10,214 nucleotides of DNA from Myxococcota bacterium (GTDB lineage: Bacteria > Myxococcota_A > Polyangia > HGW-17): NCBI GenBank assembly GCA_018821745.1, contig JAHJLU010000694.1, positions 1 to 10,214 of the forward strand, written 5' to 3'. Numbering within the stretch: the stretch's first letter is position 1; each line of letters opens with the position of its first letter. Positions 1 to 6,978 of this stretch are shown piece after piece. A program made the translations under genes and the position numbers. The notes below the pieces were generated by a model. That model was not told where the DNA came from, did no database searches, and saw nothing but the letters and a program-made list of their open reading frames with translations.

Positions 1-220
1 ATCGTCAAGGAGCAGAATCATTCGGTTTTGTTCCTTCTCTGCAATGTTTTTCACTTTGACCCGCAGGTTCGGGTGGGTAAATTACTGGGTCCATTGTAGC
101 CCCACGGGACAATTTTTCAAACAGGAAATCCTGAACCCCACGCAATATTTCATGGAAAGCGTCCTGTGGAGTCCATGGGGAAACGCTGCCCATGAGTATT
201 GGAAGGTTCTGCAGCCACAA

Positions 221-254
221 ACAAAAAAGGCCGGCTCCTTTTGGAACCAGCCTT
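221..254 (-). terminator. Intrinsic terminator of the tRNA-Pro/tRNA-Arg unit
   Basis: On the minus strand a 12-bp stem (bases 254-243 with 238-227, two G-T wobbles, no mismatches) closes a four-base AAAA loop and is followed by a T-run (226-223 and beyond). It starts five bases after the encoded CCA of tRNA-Arg. It has the classical form of a Rho-independent terminator and ends the tRNA transcript. Confidence 0.9.
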
Positions 255-258
255 GAAG

Positions 259-335
259 TGGTACGCCTGGCAGGATTCGAACCTGCGACCAATGGCTTAG
301 AAGGCCACTGCTCTGTCCAACTGAGCTACAGGCGC
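259..335 (-). tRNA. tRNA-Arg (anticodon UCU)
   Basis: Read on the minus strand, the sequence folds as a full cloverleaf. The 7-bp acceptor stem starts GCGCCTG and closes with a G-U pair at the end. The D arm has GCTC/GAGC, the anticodon loop CTTCTAA gives anticodon TCT, the variable loop has five bases, and the T arm is GCAGG/CCTGC around TTCGAAT. The mature body is 74 nt (262-335), with discriminator A at 262. The CCA tail is encoded (261-259), unlike the neighbouring tRNA-Pro. The UCU anticodon reads AGA/AGG arginine codons. It is second in a two-tRNA transcript and is followed at once by a strong terminator. Confidence 0.97.
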
Positions 336-363
336 ACAATGCCGATTTTATTCGGCATTTTTG
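336..363. other. Hairpin filling the spacer between the two tRNAs
   Basis: The 28-base spacer is mostly a perfect 8-bp inverted repeat (338-345 with 352-359, six-base loop). On the minus strand, where the tRNAs are transcribed, it would be a hairpin between the 3' end of tRNA-Pro and the 5' end of tRNA-Arg, preceded by an A-run and with no T-run after it. It may therefore guide processing rather than terminate. On the plus strand the stem is followed by five Ts and looks like a short intrinsic terminator, but no plus-strand gene is visible upstream. Confidence 0.6.
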
Positions 364-437
364 TCGGGGCAGAGGGATTCGAACCCCCGGCATCTTGCTC
401 CCAAAGCAAGCGCGCTACCAGACTGCGCTATGCCCCG
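364..437 (-). tRNA. tRNA-Pro (anticodon UGG)
   Basis: The minus strand gives a complete 74-nt cloverleaf. The acceptor stem is CGGGGCA/TGCCCCG with C at position 1, as expected for bacterial tRNA-Pro. The D arm is GCGC/GCGC, the anticodon stem CTTGC/GCAAG, and the loop TTTGGGA gives anticodon TGG. The T arm has TTCGAAT. The discriminator is A (364) and CCA is not encoded, so it must be added after transcription. It is the first gene of the tRNA unit, starting about 12 bases downstream of the promoter -10 box. Confidence 0.97.
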
Positions 438-449
438 GTGGGCGAAAAA

Positions 450-478
450 TCTATATTCGTAATAGGGGCTTCTGTCAA
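450..478 (-). promoter_or_regulatory. Housekeeping sigma-70 promoter of the tRNA unit
   Basis: On the minus strand a perfect -35 box TTGACA (478-473) is separated by exactly 17 bp from TATAGA (455-450). Transcription would begin only a few bases before tRNA-Pro at 437. The match and position make this the clearest promoter in the window. Confidence 0.85.
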
Positions 479-572
479 GGGGTAAGTTGAAAACCTTGCC
501 GCGGCCGGGAGGGGATCCGGGTGCGGGAAAATTGGGAGAAATGGTCGGTGCGATTGGGATGCCTGCGGGAGG

Positions 573-1421
573 TTATCCCTTGACCCCGCCGGCGGTCAGA
601 CCCGAGACCAGGTACTTCTGGAGGATATAAAAGAGTCCCATGACGGGGATGGAGACGATGACGGACCCGGCGGCGAATTTACCCCAGGCCGTGGAGTGGG
701 AGCCCACGTAGTGCTGGAGCATTACCGGCAGTGTGTAGGCGGTCTCCTCGTTGAGGAAGGTCTCGGCCAGGATGTACTCGTTCCAGGCGGTCATGAAGGA
801 GAAGAGGGCGGTGACCGCGAGGGCGGGCTTGGAGAGGGGGATCACCACGCGCCAGAACATGCCGAAGCGTGTGGCACCATCGATCCAGGCGGCCTCCTCC
901 AGCTCCTTGGGGATGGTGTCGAAGTACCCCTTGAGCATGAAGACGCAGAAGGGGATCGCGGTGGTGGAGTAGACCAGAACCAGGCCGATGATGGAGTTGA
1001 GCAGCCCCAGTTTATCCAGGATGACGTACAGCGGGATCATAATGAGCGTCGCCGGGAACATCTGGACAATGAGGAACATGTTGAGCCCGATGCCCCTCCC
1101 CGCGAACCGGAATCGCGAGAAGGCGTAGGCCGCGGTAGAGGCGAGGAAGAGCCCGATAATGGTGGTGATGAGGGCGACCACGATAGAGTTGAGGAGCTGT
1201 CTGAAAAAGAGCTTGCGGCCGGCGCTGTCCTTTGAACTGACCACATCTTTGTAGTGCTTGAGGGTCACGGTCTGGGGGATGGGGTTGAGGCTCCTGGAGA
1301 AGTTGTCACCGGGGGAGAGGGATTTGCGAATGACCAGCATCACGGGGTAGAGCGTGGCGATGGTGAAGAAAATGAGAAACAGGTGGGTGAGGATAATCCG
1401 GGTTCGGGACGACTGTTTCAT
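573..1421 (-). CDS. MalG-like sugar ABC transporter permease (CUT1 family)
   Basis: This is the second inner-membrane subunit of a carbohydrate importer, 282 aa, the usual length for MalG-type permeases. The sequence shows an N-terminal membrane segment (about 9-31) and several more helices. The EAA loop (about 174-197, with EEAAWIDGA and VIPLSKP) docks on the ATPase. The family-typical AWNEYILA stretch lies near 212, and the C-terminus is LVSGLTAGGVKG, as in MalG relatives. The start is supported by GGAGG about 9 bases upstream. Only one base separates the start from the stop of the preceding MalF-like gene, so the two are translationally coupled. It is the last gene of the operon. No hairpin terminator follows. 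The substrate cannot be read from sequence; maltose, trehalose or another oligosaccharide is plausible. Confidence 0.93.
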   Translation of the reverse strand: MKQSSRTRIILTHLFLIFFTIATLYPVMLVIRKSLSPGDNFSRSLNPIPQTVTLKHYKDVVSSKDSAGRKLFFRQLLNSIVVALITTIIGLFLASTAAYAFSRFRFAGRGIGLNMFLIVQMFPATLIMIPLYVILDKLGLLNSIIGLVLVYSTTAIPFCVFMLKGYFDTIPKELEEAAWIDGATRFGMFWRVVIPLSKPALAVTALFSFMTAWNEYILAETFLNEETAYTLPVMLQHYVGSHSTAWGKFAAGSVIVSIPVMGLFYILQKYLVSGLTAGGVKG

Positions 1422-1422
1422 G

Positions 1423-3126
1423 TCACATATCCTCCGATGCTTTGGAAAGTTTATTGGCCGCCTTGCTGTACAGGATCAGCACAATGAAGATGAGCGTGGC
1501 GTAGGCGGCGGCCAGTCCGTATCGTTCACCCCGCTTGAAGGCCCACTGGTAGGCCTCGGTGATGAGAATGTCGGTGGACCCGCCGGGCTCACCCGCGGAG
1601 ACCAGGTAGATGATGTTGAACATGTTGAAGGTCCAGATGGAGCCCAGGATAATGGAGGGGAAGAGCGCCGGGCGCAGGAGTGGCAGGGTGATGTGCCGGA
1701 ACTGCTGCCATTTGGAGGCGCCATCCACCTCGGCGGCTTCATACAGGGAGGTGGGAATGGACTGAAGGGCGCCCAGGGAGACCACCATCATGAAGGGGAA
1801 CCCCAGCCAGGTGTTGGTGATGACGTTGGCCATGAAGGAGGGCCAGAAGGAGGAGAACCAGGAGATGCCGCCGATACCCAGGTTATCGAGGAGGATGTTG
1901 ATGGCTCCGTACTGCTGCTGGAACATGCCCTTCCACATGAGGGCGGTGATGTAGTTGGGCATGGCCCAGGGGATGATGAGCAGGACGCGGTAGATTCCCT
2001 TCATCTTCAGGGCCGGGTCCTTGAGGAGCAGGGCGAGGCTCAGGCCGATGGAGACGTGGAGGAAGACGTTGAGGAAGGTCCACATCAGCGTGACGCCCAG
2101 GGTGAAGTAGAAGTTCAGGGGGTTGGTGATGGAGGAACCGCCGCCGCTGAGGATCTCCCAGAAGTTGGAGAGCCCGATGAAGTGGAACTTGCCGTTGCAG
2201 TGGTTCATGAACCCGAGGCCCAGCCCGATGATGAAGGGCAGGAGTACCAGCACCAGCATACCCGCCATGGCGGGGAGAATGTAGGTGTAGGCGATGCGGT
2301 TGGCCTTCATGGTCTGCATGAAGCGGGTGACGTGGCCCGTGGCCCACAGCACCGAGAGGCCCAGAAATACCAGGGAGAGGAGGAGCCAGGCCAGGGGGAA
2401 GTACCCCTGGGTCAGACCTTGAAATCCCTGGCCCATGATGGCGAAGTCGCTCCCTGCCGTGGACATGCGGTACCCGGCGAAGAGCAGGCCGTAGGTAACA
2501 GTGAGCAGCCCCATGGCGCCCAGGGGGGCCCACCTGGGTGTGATGAAGAGGGTCAGGAGGAGCGCAAGGGTGAAGAAGAGGAAAATGCCCAGCCAGGGGA
2601 CTTCCGGAGGCGGTATGTCCACGGGGCGCACCAGAATGCCCACGTCGCCGTTGGGGAGGTACATGGCCAGAATCAGGCGCGGGTTGTTCTTGTGCTGGGT
2701 GTCGAATTCAAAGACAGGTCCCTGACGGACCACGGCCCGGGCCGCCAGGTCATGGATATGCTCGTGGGCGGCGCCCTGGACCTGACCTTCGAAGCGGGTC
2801 TTCTGGTTGTTCAGATCAAAGCCTTCCACGAAGCGAAAGCGCAGGAGCTGGCCCTCGTATTTTTTCATGGTCTGGAGCAGGAAGAATTTTTCGGCCCTGC
2901 TCTTTCGTATTGTTTCGGGCTGGAGTCCGGCGCTGACGTCAGCTACCAGATAGCGCAGGGCACGGATCCCCTGGGCTCTCACCATGCGCTCCTGGACGCG
3001 GGTCTGGACCCGAAGGACCACAAGGAGTCCCACAATTGTGAGGATCAGGGAGAGGACAAGGGAGATGCCAAGGGCGGCGCGGTGCCGCTTGAACCAAGAG
3101 GTGGATTGTTTTCTTTTCTTCTTCAT
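1423..3126 (-). CDS. MalF-like sugar ABC permease with N-terminal extracytoplasmic domain
   Basis: The 567 aa make it nearly twice a typical CUT1 MalF-like permease. The last ~290 residues are the canonical permease: a first helix near 280-305 and an EAA loop at about 462-481 (YEAAEVDGA, then HITLP). Ahead of it sits an extension. A basic N-terminus is followed by a membrane helix (about 19-39), a ~138-residue hydrophilic region (40-177) expected in the periplasm, then three more hydrophobic segments (about 178-196, 200-218, 243-263). This layout resembles periplasmic sensor modules such as Cache-like domains, but I cannot assign a family. It differs from E. coli MalF, whose large P2 loop lies inside the permease between TM3 and TM4. 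The start overlaps the previous stop as ATGA, with a strong GGAGGGGG ribosome site. It pairs with the MalG-like subunit. Confidence 0.92.
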   Translation of the reverse strand: MKKKRKQSTSWFKRHRAALGISLVLSLILTIVGLLVVLRVQTRVQERMVRAQGIRALRYLVADVSAGLQPETIRKSRAEKFFLLQTMKKYEGQLLRFRFVEGFDLNNQKTRFEGQVQGAAHEHIHDLAARAVVRQGPVFEFDTQHKNNPRLILAMYLPNGDVGILVRPVDIPPPEVPWLGIFLFFTLALLLTLFITPRWAPLGAMGLLTVTYGLLFAGYRMSTAGSDFAIMGQGFQGLTQGYFPLAWLLLSLVFLGLSVLWATGHVTRFMQTMKANRIAYTYILPAMAGMLVLVLLPFIIGLGLGFMNHCNGKFHFIGLSNFWEILSGGGSSITNPLNFYFTLGVTLMWTFLNVFLHVSIGLSLALLLKDPALKMKGIYRVLLIIPWAMPNYITALMWKGMFQQQYGAINILLDNLGIGGISWFSSFWPSFMANVITNTWLGFPFMMVVSLGALQSIPTSLYEAAEVDGASKWQQFRHITLPLLRPALFPSIILGSIWTFNMFNIIYLVSAGEPGGSTDILITEAYQWAFKRGERYGLAAAYATLIFIVLILYSKAANKLSKASEDM

Positions 3127-4472
3127 TTCCCCCTCCTCAGGCAGGCGCCGAGATATTTATCGGTCTCCCATGCTGCGTCCTTGAGGGCGCTTTTGGGGCT
3201 GACTCCACGGCGGACGATTGCCGCCAGGGCTTTGGCGTAGGGCGGCCAGATGATGCGGGCCTCCTTGGAGGCGGGCATGACAACGGCGTGCTGGGCAACC
3301 CGGGAAAAAATGTCGTAGAAATTTGCACGGTAGATGCAGTCTGTTTGAGGCGTGGCCTTCTTACAGTTGTTGAGGAGCTGAGATTTGATGCTGATACGGA
3401 TGGGCATCTGGCCTGCCTCTGCCGCCCGCAGCATTGAGGACTCCATGCTCGCGAGGAAGCGCATGGCGCTGGCTGCCACCTCTTTGTTCGGAGTGCGGGA
3501 GCTCATGTAGACCGCCTCGATGGTGAGGTAGGGGTTGGCGCGGTTTCCCTTCACCGTGGGGAAGGTGGTGACGCCGAAGGGGACCTCCTTTGCGTCAAGT
3601 CCGCTCATGAACCAGGGCCCGGAGATGACCATGGCGATCTCACCGGTCTTGAACATATCGGCCATGAGGGGGTAGGAGAGCTCCGGGGGGACAACGGCTC
3701 CGTCGTGGTTTCCCGCCAGGCGATAGGCAAGGGAAGCGGCGGCGATGCCCTCGGCGGTGACAATGGAGGGCTCTCCCGCGGGAGAGAGGATCTCTCCGCC
3801 ATAGGCGTGGAGCCAGGGCGAGTGGTGGTATGAGTCATCGGCCTGATAGCCCAGTCCGTAGCAGCGGGAGCCTCTCCACGGGCACTTGCGGGTCAGGGAG
3901 GTGGCCAGGTTGATGAACTCCTCCATGGTCCACCGGTTCTCCTGCTGGAGCTTCTCGATGCGGGCGCCCACGTCCTCGCCATTGGGGAGCTTTCGGTAAT
4001 AAATGCCCAGGGTTTTAGCCGTGAGGGGCAGAGCGTAGAGGCGCTTGTTGCGGATCAGGGAGTCGATGGTGGATTTGGGGGAGAAATCTCCCAGCTCCAT
4101 GGGGGTCATGTAGTAATCCACGGGAGCGATGAGTCCCTTGGCGATCCAGTCCTCGAGGCGGTCATGGCCGAAGATGAAGATATCGGGTCCCTGACCGCGG
4201 GGGAGGGAGTTGGTGAGCTTGTCGGGGAGGTTGGAGAAGGAGACGAAGAGCATCTCCAGGCGGAAACCCTTGTTGATAGCCGGTGTGGCGTTGAACTTTG
4301 CGACCAGCTTCTTCAGCGCGTCGGCTTCGTTGCCGATGTAGGAGTGCCAGATGACCAGGCGCTGCTGCTGCCCCGAGGTGGCCTCGTGGCGCAGGTAGGT
4401 CTGCACTCCGATAAGCCCGAGGATCACGGTGATTCCGAGGGCGGGGAGGATCCATCCCTTGATCGTGTCCAT
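3123..4472 (-). CDS. Extracellular sugar-binding protein of the ABC importer, membrane-anchored
   Basis: The 449 aa resemble the MalE / family 1 extracellular solute-binding fold. Features seen include LVIWHSY near 39, the GPDIFIFGHDRL region near 95, ALPLTAKTLGIYYRK near 147, and GEIAMVISGPWFMSGL near 277. It captures the sugar and delivers it to the two permeases. The N-terminus has a hydrophobic helix (about 7-23) but no lipobox cysteine and no clear AxA cleavage site, so it is probably an uncleaved anchor. Two close cysteine pairs (C197/C204 and C370/C379) could be periplasmic disulfides. The gene starts three bases after the ATPase stop, with a purine-rich GAGGGGG upstream, and its stop overlaps the permease start. 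Function is confident; the substrate is unknown. Confidence 0.92.
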   Translation of the reverse strand: MDTIKGWILPALGITVILGLIGVQTYLRHEATSGQQQRLVIWHSYIGNEADALKKLVAKFNATPAINKGFRLEMLFVSFSNLPDKLTNSLPRGQGPDIFIFGHDRLEDWIAKGLIAPVDYYMTPMELGDFSPKSTIDSLIRNKRLYALPLTAKTLGIYYRKLPNGEDVGARIEKLQQENRWTMEEFINLATSLTRKCPWRGSRCYGLGYQADDSYHHSPWLHAYGGEILSPAGEPSIVTAEGIAAASLAYRLAGNHDGAVVPPELSYPLMADMFKTGEIAMVISGPWFMSGLDAKEVPFGVTTFPTVKGNRANPYLTIEAVYMSSRTPNKEVAASAMRFLASMESSMLRAAEAGQMPIRISIKSQLLNNCKKATPQTDCIYRANFYDIFSRVAQHAVVMPASKEARIIWPPYAKALAAIVRRGVSPKSALKDAAWETDKYLGACLRRGK

Positions 4473-4474
4473 GG

Positions 4475-5560
4475 TTATTCCCCCTCTTTCCTCAAGCTGG
4501 CGCCATCTTCCGTGGTGTCAAACAGGTGGATCTTATCCGGGGGGAAGGCCAGGGGGATTTTATCGCCCACTTCCACTTCGTGGGTGGGGGGCAATGAGGC
4601 CATGATGGGGCCCATGCTGGTGATGCCGGTGATGAGGATCTCGGCGCCCAGGGGCTCCACCACCTCGACGGTACACTCGATGGTCCCCGGTTTGTCCAGG
4701 GAGTCGGTGGCGGTGAGGTTCTCGGGACGGATGCCCAGGGTCGCCTCCTTGGCTTTGCCCACGTGGAATTTATCGGGGATGGCGAGGGAGAAGCCATTGC
4801 CCGTGAGGGTCTTTCCCTCTTTGATGCTCATGTCGAAGAAGTTCATGGTGGGGGAGCCGATAAAGCTCGCCACGAACTTGTTGTCCGGTTTGTGGTACAG
4901 CGTGAGGGGGCGCCCCATCTGCCGGATGCGGCCGCGCTCGAGGACCACGATGTTGTCTGCCAGGGTCATGGCTTCCACCTGGTCGTGGGTGACGTAGACA
5001 ATGGTGGTCTTGAGGCGCTGGTGGAGTTTTGCGATCTCGCGGCGCATCTCGCCCCGCAGCTTGGCGTCGAGGTTGGAGAGGGGTTCGTCAAAGAGAAAGA
5101 CCTCGGGGCGGCGCACAATGGCGCGTCCCATGGCCACCCGCTGTCGCTGCCCGCCGGAGAGGGCCTTGGGCTTACGCTCCAGGTACTCGTCAAGGCCCAG
5201 GAGGGTGGAGGCTTCCTTTACCCGCTGGCTGATCTCTTTGGATGGGGTTTTGCGCAGCTTGAGACCAAAGGCCATGTTCTCCCGGACTGTCATGTGGGGA
5301 TAAAGGGCGTAGCTCTGGAACACCATGGCGATGTTGCGATCCCGGGGGAGGACATCGTTGACCCGTTTGTCGCCGATGAGCAGGTCCCCCCTGGTGACCT
5401 CCTCCAGACCGGCGATCATGCGCAGGGTTGTGGATTTTCCGCAGCCCGAGGGTCCTACCAGAACGGTGAACTTCCCGTCGGGGATGGTGAGGTCCATCGC
5501 AGGGACAATAACGATGTCGCCGTAAGCTTTGACTACTTTTTTAAACTCCACGGATGCCAT
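4475..5560 (-). CDS. MalK/UgpC/MsmX-type ABC transporter ATPase
   Basis: This is the cytoplasmic ATP-hydrolysing subunit, 361 aa from the chosen start, the normal length for CUT1 ATPases. In that numbering the Walker A motif GPSGCGKST is at 36-44, the Q-loop Q at 82, the signature LSGGQ at 134-138, Walker B FLFDEP at 155-160 and the switch histidine (VTHDQ) at 192. From about 237 a MalK-type regulatory OB/TOBE domain follows. All catalytic motifs are intact. I chose the ATG at 5560 (MASVEFKK, typical for this family) over the ATG four codons upstream, because a GGAG lies six bases before it. It is the first gene of the four-gene operon. ATPases of this type can serve several sugar importers, but tight linkage suggests this one serves the genes downstream. 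Confidence 0.95.
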   Translation of the reverse strand: MASVEFKKVVKAYGDIVIVPAMDLTIPDGKFTVLVGPSGCGKSTTLRMIAGLEEVTRGDLLIGDKRVNDVLPRDRNIAMVFQSYALYPHMTVRENMAFGLKLRKTPSKEISQRVKEASTLLGLDEYLERKPKALSGGQRQRVAMGRAIVRRPEVFLFDEPLSNLDAKLRGEMRREIAKLHQRLKTTIVYVTHDQVEAMTLADNIVVLERGRIRQMGRPLTLYHKPDNKFVASFIGSPTMNFFDMSIKEGKTLTGNGFSLAIPDKFHVGKAKEATLGIRPENLTATDSLDKPGTIECTVEVVEPLGAEILITGITSMGPIMASLPPTHEVEVGDKIPLAFPPDKIHLFDTTEDGASLRKEGE

Positions 5561-5565
5561 GGCGT

Positions 5566-5571
5566 GCTCCA
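5566..5571 (-). promoter_or_regulatory. Ribosome binding site deciding the ATPase start
   Basis: The minus strand reads TGGAGC here, with GGAG six bases before the ATG at 5560. It overlaps the alternative ATG at 5572, which has no comparable site upstream. This favours the shorter protein beginning MASVEF. Confidence 0.6.
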
Positions 5572-5635
5572 TTTAGTGAGTGAACAGGTGTTTGTACTCT
5601 TGTTTTTGCAGGTGCAGCCCGTGGGCCGCCGCCGA

Positions 5636-5664
5636 ATTGTATATGTTGTGGCGTTCCAAGTCCA
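5636..5664 (-). promoter_or_regulatory. Candidate promoter of the sugar ABC operon
   Basis: On the minus strand TGGACT (5664-5659, 4/6 to the -35 consensus) is followed after 17 bp by TACAAT (5641-5636, 5/6 to the -10 consensus). This predicts a leader of roughly 70 bases before the ATPase start. The -35 overlaps an inverted repeat (5660-5677), suggesting regulation. It was found by eye only. Confidence 0.45.
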
Positions 5665-5677
5665 TGGGTTTATGGAC
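5660..5677. promoter_or_regulatory. Dyad symmetry overlapping the operon -35 (possible operator)
   Basis: GTCCAT (5660-5665) and ATGGAC (5672-5677) are perfect 6-base inverted arms around a 6-base spacer. The dyad covers most of the candidate -35 of the sugar transporter operon and stops three bases before the 40-bp direct repeat. The size fits a dimeric repressor or activator site, but no regulator gene is in the window and the arms match no operator I can name. Confidence 0.4.
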
Positions 5678-5679
5678 CT

Positions 5680-5719
5680 TGCGGGATTGACAACAGAATT
5701 TTTTTAAGGGTAGGGAGAG
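5680..5719. repeat. 40-bp direct repeat, copy 1
   Basis: This is identical over 40 bp, same orientation, to 7078-7117, and similarity continues to 5733 with two mismatches. It contains TTGACA (5687-5692), a run of seven Ts and a purine-rich tail. It lies between the stop of the DUF1287 gene and the promoter region of the sugar ABC operon. On the minus strand it starts as a C-rich pyrimidine tract and passes into an A-run. Confidence 0.95.
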
Positions 5720-5812
5720 AGGGTGGGGAGGGGTCCTGGATCCTGACCTTTGTGGGGACGACCGGGTTGTATCGGGTTGATGGAAGTATTGTTCCCCTTT
5801 TGCTCCGCTGAT

Positions 5813-6955
5813 TCACAGATATCGGTAGTTGCAGCGAAAGTGGTAGAGCATGGGGGTAGATGGGAAGAGGTCCTCGTATTTCGTGTTCCCCAGGTTGTGG
5901 ATGATCATGGGGTAGCCACTTGGCCCCTTCTCGTCGGAGACCACCCCCACGTGGTCCGCGCCGGGCCAGAAGGTGGTGACGTCCATGAGCACGATATCAC
6001 CGGGCAGAAACTCCCGGGCCGTCTCTTTGCTGATGGACCTGTGGAGCAGGCGACAGTGGGTCTTGAAATAGGGCAGCATGGAGCGAACACGGCGATGGTC
6101 GATGGCCCGATCGATGGTCTTTATATATCGATAGCGCGACCGGTTCCGGACGATATCTCTGTGGATGAGCACCTGCAGGTCGGCCCCGGCGTTGCGCATG
6201 GCCCGGATGACCACGTCAGTGCATACGCCTTTTCCTTTGGGGGGATCGCCCTTGGGGTAGCCCATGGAGAAGTAGCTCGCATCGTAACTGGCGTGGTTTT
6301 GTGTGAGCTTGATGGCACCCATGAGGGTGTCCACCTGGTCGGGGATGCCGTCTTTGTCGAGGTCGTTCTTTTTCGCCCGGGCCGCGGTGAGTACTTCCAG
6401 CGGACGAAGGAGGAACCGCTTGAGCTCCGCGAAATCCTTTGTTGAGAGGATGAGCGCCCCGGCGCCCGGTGGCGCGGCGCGTGCCGATCCGGTGACAACG
6501 GCGATGGAACGCCCCGAGGGCGACTTGAAGAGAATGGCTGCTCCCGATGCCTTCCCCGAGCCGTAGCTGCCCGGGATGAAGGTAACCGTGGACTTGTAGC
6601 GATAGGATTTCACGGGGACCTTCCCCTGGAGAATAGTGAGCACCTTTGGACCTGTTCGGACGGTAAATGAGGTTTTCCCGGGGGTGCAGCCCCACCACAA
6701 CCGCGGTGTGGATAACTTGTCAAAATCGCTGAACACCCCCTTGTCCATCAGGTGTGGCCATGGCTCCTCCACGGGTGCTGCGGGCGTCAATTTTTTTACT
6801 ACGGGCGCCGGCTTTGCCTTCGGGGCCACAGGTGCGGGAGGCTTCGTGGGCGGGCGCTGCTTCACGGGAGGCTTCGATGGACGCTTCTCCACAGGAGCGG
6901 CGCAGGAGATCATCAGCGCTATCACGCCCGGACAAAGCAGAGTGTGGTTTTTCAT
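5813..6955 (-). CDS. DUF1287-family lipoprotein, putative papain-like amidase or peptidase
   Basis: The 380 aa begin with a lipoprotein signal peptide; lipobox LMISC puts the lipidated cysteine at 18. A proline/lysine-rich tether follows (about 21-66), then a ~120-residue region I do not recognise. Next comes an aspartate loop DLDKDGIPDQVD (198-209), like a thrombospondin-type-3 or EF-hand calcium site. The C-terminal ~170 residues match what I know of DUF1287: GVCTDVVIRAMRNAG (C245 as likely nucleophile), IDHRRV (285-290), PGDIVLMD (318-325), DHVGVVSD (H335) and IIHNLG (H353, N354). The Cys/His arrangement recalls NlpC/P60-like enzymes that act on cell-wall peptides, but the substrate is unproven. 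AGAGG seven bases before the ATG supports the start. It is a single gene, bracketed by the 40-bp direct repeats. Confidence 0.85.
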   Translation of the reverse strand: MKNHTLLCPGVIALMISCAAPVEKRPSKPPVKQRPPTKPPAPVAPKAKPAPVVKKLTPAAPVEEPWPHLMDKGVFSDFDKLSTPRLWWGCTPGKTSFTVRTGPKVLTILQGKVPVKSYRYKSTVTFIPGSYGSGKASGAAILFKSPSGRSIAVVTGSARAAPPGAGALILSTKDFAELKRFLLRPLEVLTAARAKKNDLDKDGIPDQVDTLMGAIKLTQNHASYDASYFSMGYPKGDPPKGKGVCTDVVIRAMRNAGADLQVLIHRDIVRNRSRYRYIKTIDRAIDHRRVRSMLPYFKTHCRLLHRSISKETAREFLPGDIVLMDVTTFWPGADHVGVVSDEKGPSGYPMIIHNLGNTKYEDLFPSTPMLYHFRCNYRYL

Positions 6956-6978
6956 CGGGTCACCTCTCTTTGGAAATA

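Noticed and set aside
5..193. Minus-strand open frame of about 62 codons from an ATG at 193, after the tRNA terminator
   Set aside because: It has no ribosome binding site, no recognisable domain, and the longer version runs into tRNA-Arg. The region seems less GC-rich than the rest, but that alone does not support a gene.
259..337. tRNA-Arg 3' end as an integration (att) site
   Set aside because: I found no second copy of the tRNA 3' segment in the window and no integrase; an intrinsic terminator follows the gene normally.
1354..3240. Very long plus-strand open frame (628 codons) opposite the two permease genes
   Set aside because: It is antisense to well-supported MalF/MalG-like genes, its translation is rich in G, E, H and D with no domain or membrane pattern, and it follows from codon bias on the other strand.
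4763..5707. Plus-strand open frame opposite the ABC ATPase
   Set aside because: The minus strand carries all ABC motifs in order; this frame shows none and has no plausible ribosome site.
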